Shown here: positions 58,181 through 64,000 of the stretch, piece after piece
Position numbering within the stretch: position 1 is the stretch's first letter
Layout of the letters: the number at the start of each line of letters is the position of its first letter
Source of the DNA: Emydura subglobosa
Taxonomy: Eukaryota > Chordata > Testudines > Chelidae
Assembly (NCBI GenBank): GCA_007922225.1
Contig: ML679946.1
Span: 89,618,407-89,682,406, forward strand
Reading direction: 5' to 3'
Length of the DNA: 64,000 nt
Notes under the pieces: generated by a model
Told to the model about the DNA's origin: nothing
What the model saw: only the letters and a program-made list of their open reading frames with translations
Databases searched by the model: none
Made by a program: the position numbers and the translations under genes

Positions 58181-59806
58181 TTAATAGTCAACCTCATTAA
58201 GTGTTCTGTGCTAGACTTTTCGTTGGGCCTGAAGCTTTGGGTGCTGTTTGTAACGGAGCATTTATAAATATTAGATTGCTTTACTGAAGCTTTGAATTAC
58301 ATGGTGCTTGCTGTACATGTTTATAAATATGACTGGGTGCTTTCCTGAACCTTTTATTGCAATGGTGCTTGGTGTACCTTCAGAAGTACTGTATGCTTTG
58401 TGTAACCTTATGTCATAAGTAATGTGTTGTGAATTAATAAAGGTAATTTTATTCTCCAAAAATAGACACTTATTGAATGGCAAGAACGATGCAGAAAACC
58501 AATGTGCAAAAAGACAGGCAAAGCACTACAAATGTTTAACACAGACTAATGGAACAGCACTTTAAAATTAAAAAGGTAGCAAAGATTTATGTCCATTTCA
58601 GTGCACAAATGTAGTGGGTTTGTGGCTAGACATACACCAACCATGGTTCTCTCCTATCAGTGTACATGAAGCTCTGGTTTTCCTTGCTGTCGCCTGGCAT
58701 GGAGTGATAGAGGTAATGATGCAGCATGTGATGCCATATAGAAAGTAGGGGCAGTGGAGCTGCTCCTATGGAGTTCTCTAAGGACTTTAAAGCATGGGGA
58801 GTCTAGGATTTTAGGTCATTCATGATCTGCAGCATTTTTGTTTGCTGCTTGAGAAGACCCATTACATCCTGATGCATCTCTCCTTTGCCTGCTTGGATTC
58901 CTGGGCCTCTCACCTGTCTGCTTTCCTTCTTCATGCCATCTGCCATGTTGCCTCTTCAGGCCCTTTGTTCACAGTCCGATGCAGCACTGGCTAGCAGGAT
59001 TTCGCTAACGTGTCCTCCCGTCTTTTTTCTCCTCCTCATGAGGGACAGGTATCTTGCAGGGGGCATCCTGCAGGCCACAACAGGAGTGGCTGCTGATAAA
59101 AAGTCACAAAGGAAAAGGGAAATGGAAGTTTCAAAACTCCCTTCCCTTATTCCCATAAACACTTTTAATAAGACTGCTTATTGTCACTTTAACTTTGGAA
59201 TGTCTCTCTTCAGCACCACTCTCCAGCCCCAGCCATGGTGAACATGGCCCACGAGGTCAAGCGGGGAAGGGGAGAATTTCAGTCCTTATTCCCTGGGTAC
59301 TAGTATAGGGCACTGGCACTGAATATTGGCACTATTTTCCACAGGCTGTGTTGGTTTTAGTGCTTCTCTCACTTTTGAGGGTAACAAAGGCACAAAGAAC
59401 ACAGCTGCTGCTGGCATCCTGAAGCTACCTGGGCCCATATGCTACTAGCCTGTTTACTGCAATGGTACCAGCTTCACTCTTTACAGAGTGGCATGGGAAA
59501 GAGTCTATTGCAGAGGAAACAAAATAAGGCAGCCATCCCTAAAAACTTTCAGGAGAGGATTGGAGAGTATCTCCAGAAAGTTTCATTGAGATCTCTCATG
59601 CAGATACAATGAACATCCCTATGTACATAAACAAACTGTTCAACATACTCCCCATCCCCAAATACAACACAACAGGGAAATAAAAAGCAGATAACTATCT
59701 TTGTTTGTTATACTGCTACCTCTTCTTGTAAGAGTTAAACAATGAAAACTCGGTACCTGTGTCTTATTAACTTTGGGATGGGCCAGGTGCCATCTTTAAA
59801 TTTTGA

Positions 59807-59840
59807 ACACACACACACACACACACACAAAAAAAAAAAC
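59807..59840. repeat. (AC)n microsatellite followed by A run
   Basis: About 11-12 AC units, then ten A bases, lying inside the Harbinger element. Confidence 0.9.
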
Positions 59841-59849
59841 CAAAACCAT

Positions 59850-60290
59850 GAACACACTTGACCAAAGATCCTTCCGTCATTGGACTTGTTCGTGTTCAGC
59901 TGGCAGGACTGGCTAGACTGTGTGGGAGTGTCAAACAGGCCCTGGCTTATGACATAGGTGGACTCCCCCTTCCACAGATCTACCCACTCCTTTCTGTTTA
60001 CGGCAAGGGTCTTTCCAAGATATCTATGGTAGTCTGTGGGGCGCTGGTGGAATCTCCAAGTATGGCATGTAGCTCATTGTAAAAGCAGATCTGCAGTTCA
60101 CCACACTGATTGCTGGCCTCCCGGCCTTGTGGTACATCTGCTGCAGTTCCTTCACTTTCATGGGCACTCATGCCAGTTCTTTTTGTACCCCTTTTTGGCA
60201 TCCCCCCTTACAATATTTCATAGGTGTTCATGTTTCTATGGCAGGTCCATAGCTGTGCTTGCACAGACTCTTCTCTCTACAGGTCTAGGA
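59850..60290 (-). pseudogene. Harbinger Myb/SANT-like accessory protein remnant
   Basis: The minus-strand frame at 60201-59998 contains CFYNELHAILGDSTSAPQTT. The family's Myb/SANT-like (MADF-related) DNA-binding protein of Harbinger elements has a very similar CxFYDELHAILG motif. Upstream frames are shifted. It converges on the transposase remnant within one element. Confidence 0.65.
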
Positions 60291-60714
60291 GATCCAATAG
60301 CTTTCAGTTGCACACAACACAGGAGAGCTCCTAGGTGTGCTTGCTGAAGTGGAAAATCAGGAAAAACTATTTAAAAAATACGCAGGGGAACTTGAGGAAT
60401 GGCTTCCAGTCTCTGAGACTCCTGGGCAATGGAGTTTAAAATTGTGACCAGAGTGGTCACTGTTGCAGGAAATAGGGCATTAGGGGACAGCTGCTAGGGG
60501 GCCAACACAAGTCATGCACCGAATACACTTGCACGGTATGGACCTCAGTAGGTCAGCTATGGCTCTGTGTCATTAGGGGAGGTAGCTTTATTGAATCACC
60601 ATAATAGGGTGCTTATGCCAGCAAGAGATACATTTTAGTGTAGACCCATGCAAAAGCAGGTTGATGCAAGATGATTTATGTTTGAGCCAACTTTAGAGTT
60701 TAGATCAGGCCTAA

Positions 60715-63265
60715 GTGAAGGAAATAGCTATAGTTGAGGCTTTGAAATTTCTGGGGTTTCTTCACTCTACATGGTCGATGGGATCTTTGGGAAAGAAATC
60801 CTTTTTTGAAGGTGCGATGATGTCTTTCACTAGTAGAGCTACTGCTGCACCAAACTTGGGTTTCCAAAACTAGGAAAATTTTTTGGTTTTATGTATCATT
60901 TTTAATATTTCATTTTTACCAGAAATCTCCATTTAGATCTTATGACATCTTCAAAGGAGACATGCGCAGGAAACCTTGCATCTAATAATGCTTGAAAAAG
61001 AAAGATTTTTAAAAATTAAAATCAATGACTTCTTTGCAAACCACTGGCTTCCTGCCCTGGAAGAGTCATGCAGGGTATATTTTGGGTGCTGTGTATATGT
61101 TTACAGGAGAGAGGTAGCATGCTATTTATCCCTAGCTCACTGCCACTCATTTGAATATTACAGAATCCTTATGCTTCTGCTTGAGCCTTCCCACAGTGGA
61201 GTCATGGCACTAGGCAGAGGGGAGAGGGATGGCAAAGCCTCAGCAATGCCTGCCTGATTCACAACCCCATACTCAGGTAGAGCAAGAGTCAGCAGCTTGT
61301 GGCAGCAGGCCATAGCTCACCCTCTCCCTCTAACCTATAGCTCCTCTTTGACTTGATACTTGAAGGGCTTCTCTGTTGCTGTGGTGAGAGGCAGGCAGAA
61401 GCCAATAGGACATGTGCTGCACCAGAGGAACCAGATGGTGTTGATTCCTCACTTCAGGAAAGTAAGAGAAAAGCTAGAAGTTGAAATACATTCAATTGTA
61501 TGAAACTGAATAAAATTAAAATGATAAAACAAAGTAGCTGGGAGAAACTGAACTGCCAACTTGTTCCACTGCAGAAGGAAAAAATTCTAGTGGCCTGTGT
61601 TGAAGAGTGAGGGTTAGTCTTGGAACCTGCAGTAACTGGTCTACCTCTGAATTCCACTGGTGAAAGGAATTACCCATTTGTGATGAATGAAGAAGAGAAA
61701 ATCTGTGCAAAAGGAATGGCTATTTTTGAAGCATAATACTATTTCGAAGCTTCACAGAACTTACCTCTAACTTTTTGCTTCTCTAAAACTGTTTTTTCTC
61801 CTTTGTTCTTATTATTTACACTTTTGGTACACTTATTTGGACTTTAAAAAAATGTTCACCTTGATAAACCAGACTTCATCAGTGAACCAGATGAACGAAC
61901 TAGATGTGCCAGTCCTGTCAACACCTGCCTACATATGGAATCAAGATAAGGCAAGGCATGAAGAAGAAAAGGAACTGGAGCCATCACATACATGCTTTTC
62001 TTTCCTCTATCATGTTTGCCCTTTGCCACAGTATTAATTGATGTATAAGTGCTAAATTGTTTGAATTAAGTAGCTATTTTAAATTGCGAATCACATGCTT
62101 ATGTTTTCAGTCTTAAAGAACTGAGATTTTAACATCAAAATATCTTGTGATTAGAGTATAGAGAAATCAACCAGATGATCCAACTTTTAATATAGTAACA
62201 CAGCATCGAACACTACTGATCTATCTTTTTTTGGGGACGCCCCCTAAACTTAACACACATTAAGGTTGGTTAGTTAAGATCTCAAAATCATGAAATGCTG
62301 TATCAAGTTGTAAGCAAATCTGCAACTCTACTCTTCCCCTTCGTGATATAATCACATATTATTTCTCCAAAATATTTTTTTACAATTTTAAATACAGTAT
62401 CACTTTATATTTTTTCCATATTTGTTAATTTTGTTATAATTGTACAGTATGTCTTCATTGACTTATGAAGCTCTTTAAGTGAACACACATGAGAAGGGAC
62501 AGCTGGGCAGATGGATCTCAATAGACCAAAAATCCTTCTGCTCCTCCAGTTTATTATTCATCATACAAAAGGTAACACAAAAACACAATTAGATATAAGC
62601 CATTTAAAAACTTTACTTGATCTTGTCAATATATTTTAATATATTTATACATGTATATGCACTCTGATATTGAAATATGCACAGGTGACAAAGGAGCATA
62701 CAATTAAAATAAAAGATTAGAAAAGTAGAAATCAAGCAAACTGAAGATAATATCTAAAATTAACTGAAGATTGCAATTTCTTTTTTCATTTCCTGAAAGA
62801 GAAAAAACAAAAACAATACGTGTGAGTAGAAACTGTTGGAAATCCCATATTTGTTTTCTTATAAAAAAGAAAAAAAAAAAGAAAAAGTAAATATCACTAA
62901 CAGTTGTATGTATTCCACAAAGACCCAGCTAAAAATAACTACAAGTAGAAAATATAAAAGGTTCCTCTCTAGTAACTGTTTTTCTTCAAATGTATTGCCT
63001 TTGCTTATCTGCACTGTAGAGTTATGTGCCCCTACATATGAGACATGTAGTTCTTTCTGGACACATTCACATTCAGCATTCTAGAATAAATGGCATAAAA
63101 GTCACCTAACTGTCCTTTAGTTCCTCTCCACCTTCAGACACATCCTTACATATCCAAAATAAAGAGAAAGGTGGAGAGTCAAGGTTGGATGTGTAGAGGC
63201 AATGCTTTCAGTGACCAAGCAAGCAACCAGTTACAGGTATGACAGAACTAGAGGTGAAGGAATGA
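60715..63265. other. Intergenic DNA, no gene seen
   Basis: AT-rich sequence with some A/G-rich tracts (62860-62890). None of the frames (60-93 codons) shows a domain. The next expected gene upstream of ZHX1 in other amniotes, ATAD2, is not recognisable here. Confidence 0.45.
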
Positions 63266-64000
63266 CTATTCAGATAGTACTATTCCCAGACATTCTGCCT
63301 CTTGATGCAAGGCTATGACAGAGCTTCTCCCCATAGTGGCATATTGGGGGGGGGGGGGGGGAGCAGGCCCCTGGGCGTCAGCCTGCGAGTGGGCGCTGGC
63401 CTGGCCCTTCAGGATGCACAAGAGGCAGAGGGTGCAGGAGACTGAGGCATGCAGAGCCTCCTGTGCCTCCTTGAAGGGTAGGCCCGGAGCGCACTTACCT
63501 GGCGCCCCAGCCCTGCAGCCTGGCGCCAGCTCAGATGGGGCAGCCTCACCCAGGTGGAAGGCTGAGATGGCCGGTAAGTGAAACTTAATAGACAACAGAA
63601 CCAGACCCTGATGCTTTAGCTCGAGCAGATAGTCCAAGATGGACTGCAGAGAAGACTGGGATGGAGAGAGATTCTGTTTGGAGGCCCAACAAGTGAAACG
63701 TTTCCACTTGGCTAGGTAGGTGGCCCTAGAAGAAGGCTTTCTACTACCTAGCAAAACCTGTTGTACCTGATCTGAGCAAGCCTGCTCTTCATGATTCAGA
63801 CACGCAGCAACCATTCAGTCAGGAGCAGGAAGGTGAGATTCGGATGAAGTAACCAGCTGTGGTCTTCTGAGATCAAGTCTGGGTGGAGAGGAAGCATGAG
63901 TGGAGCTGCCACTGACAGGTCCAGAAGCATGTTGATAGCACGGGCATGGCCATGCCAACGTTGATTCGCCTTCACCTTGCCCTGTTTGATCTTTAGAAGG
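63266..64000 (-). mobile_element. DIRS-like retroelement fragment: pol end and tyrosine recombinase start
   Basis: Two overlapping minus-strand frames occur. From the window edge to about 63813, one frame ends with QGKVKANQRWHGHARAINML, then a PDLISEDHSWLLHP motif and a stop, as at the end of a DIRS-type RT/RNase H protein. The second, 63814-63266, begins in the overlap and has QQVLLGSRKPSSRATYLAKW, then a K.RFTCWA motif and ISAFHLGE, the N-terminal core-binding part of a DIRS tyrosine recombinase. Its catalytic R-H-R-Y half is missing: after about residue 92 the frame enters unrelated GC-rich sequence. The element continues beyond the window. Confidence 0.65.
63346..63361. repeat. G16 run
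   Basis: A 16-base G run inside the DIRS-like fragment. Length uncertainty from sequencing is likely. Confidence 0.8.

Larger units (their letters stand above)
56693..60711. mobile_element. Near-complete PIF/Harbinger transposon, inactivated
   Basis: The ends are GGCCATCTTTATCCTACAAT at the left and, as reverse complement, GGCCTGATCTAAACTCTAAA at the right: diverged terminal repeats of a family with GGCCT..TCTA.ACTA consensus. TAA flanks both ends (56690-56692 and 60712-60714), the 3-bp duplication typical of this superfamily. It carries remnants of both expected genes, a DDE transposase on plus and a Myb/SANT-like protein on minus, in convergent order. Both are disrupted by stops and frameshifts. 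Confidence 0.82.

Noticed and set aside
63315..63581. 88-codon plus-strand frame
   Set aside because: Opposite-strand shadow in the GC-rich part of the DIRS-like fragment.
1..64000. CRISPR arrays, operons, tRNA or rRNA genes
   Set aside because: None was seen. Gene structure and repeats are those of a vertebrate genome.

Overview
The window is vertebrate nuclear DNA, most probably from a turtle. Two things point there. The gene order FAM83A (+), C8orf76 (-), ZHX1 (-) is the conserved amniote arrangement known from human 8q24.13. The repeats are CR1 LINEs, PIF/Harbinger and hAT elements with their short non-autonomous relatives, a Ty3/gypsy-like element and a DIRS-like element, all of types familiar from turtle genomes. 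There are no operons, CRISPR arrays or tRNA/rRNA genes that I can see. The species assignment is inference.

Layout. 1-1.0 kb: end of a palindrome-rich hAT-type element that seems to sit inside a CR1 copy, then a Harbinger-like MITE. 1.55-2.26 kb: last coding exon and 3' end of FAM83A on the plus strand. 3.3-4.2 kb: anonymous interspersed repeat. 8.4-14.8 kb: the whole C8orf76 orthologue on the minus strand, rebuilt here as six exons with consensus splice sites and matching phases (401 codons plus stop); its promoter is a CpG island at about 14.3-15.4 kb. 15.5-20.9 kb: a stack of LTR-type sequence, with a broken gypsy-like element interrupted by an LTR-like insert and a small hAT element. 21-33 kb: mostly anonymous intergenic DNA with small repeats. 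33.4-36.3 kb: the single coding exon of ZHX1 on the minus strand (872 aa, intact). 36.3-54.8 kb: probably ZHX1 5' intronic DNA, with a candidate untranslated exon near 37.2 kb, CR1 copies and a complete 1.07-kb hAT-type element. 54.8-55.25 kb: candidate ZHX1 first exon and promoter. 56.7-60.7 kb: a nearly complete but dead PIF/Harbinger transposon with both of its genes. 63.3-64.0 kb: a DIRS-like fragment with two overlapping frames.

Function. ZHX1 is a nuclear zinc-finger/homeodomain repressor, C8orf76 a poorly characterised protein with TPR-like helices, and FAM83A a DUF1669 signalling scaffold. They are neighbours by conserved synteny, not by a shared pathway. FAM83A and C8orf76 are convergent; ZHX1 lies upstream of C8orf76 on the same strand, the arrangement that gives the ZHX1-C8orf76 read-through in human.

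I found no convincing previously undescribed system. The most useful results are the exon-level C8orf76 model, the splice donor just after the ZHX1 stop with candidate untranslated exons, several transposons delimited by target-site duplications, and families of short palindromic repeats.
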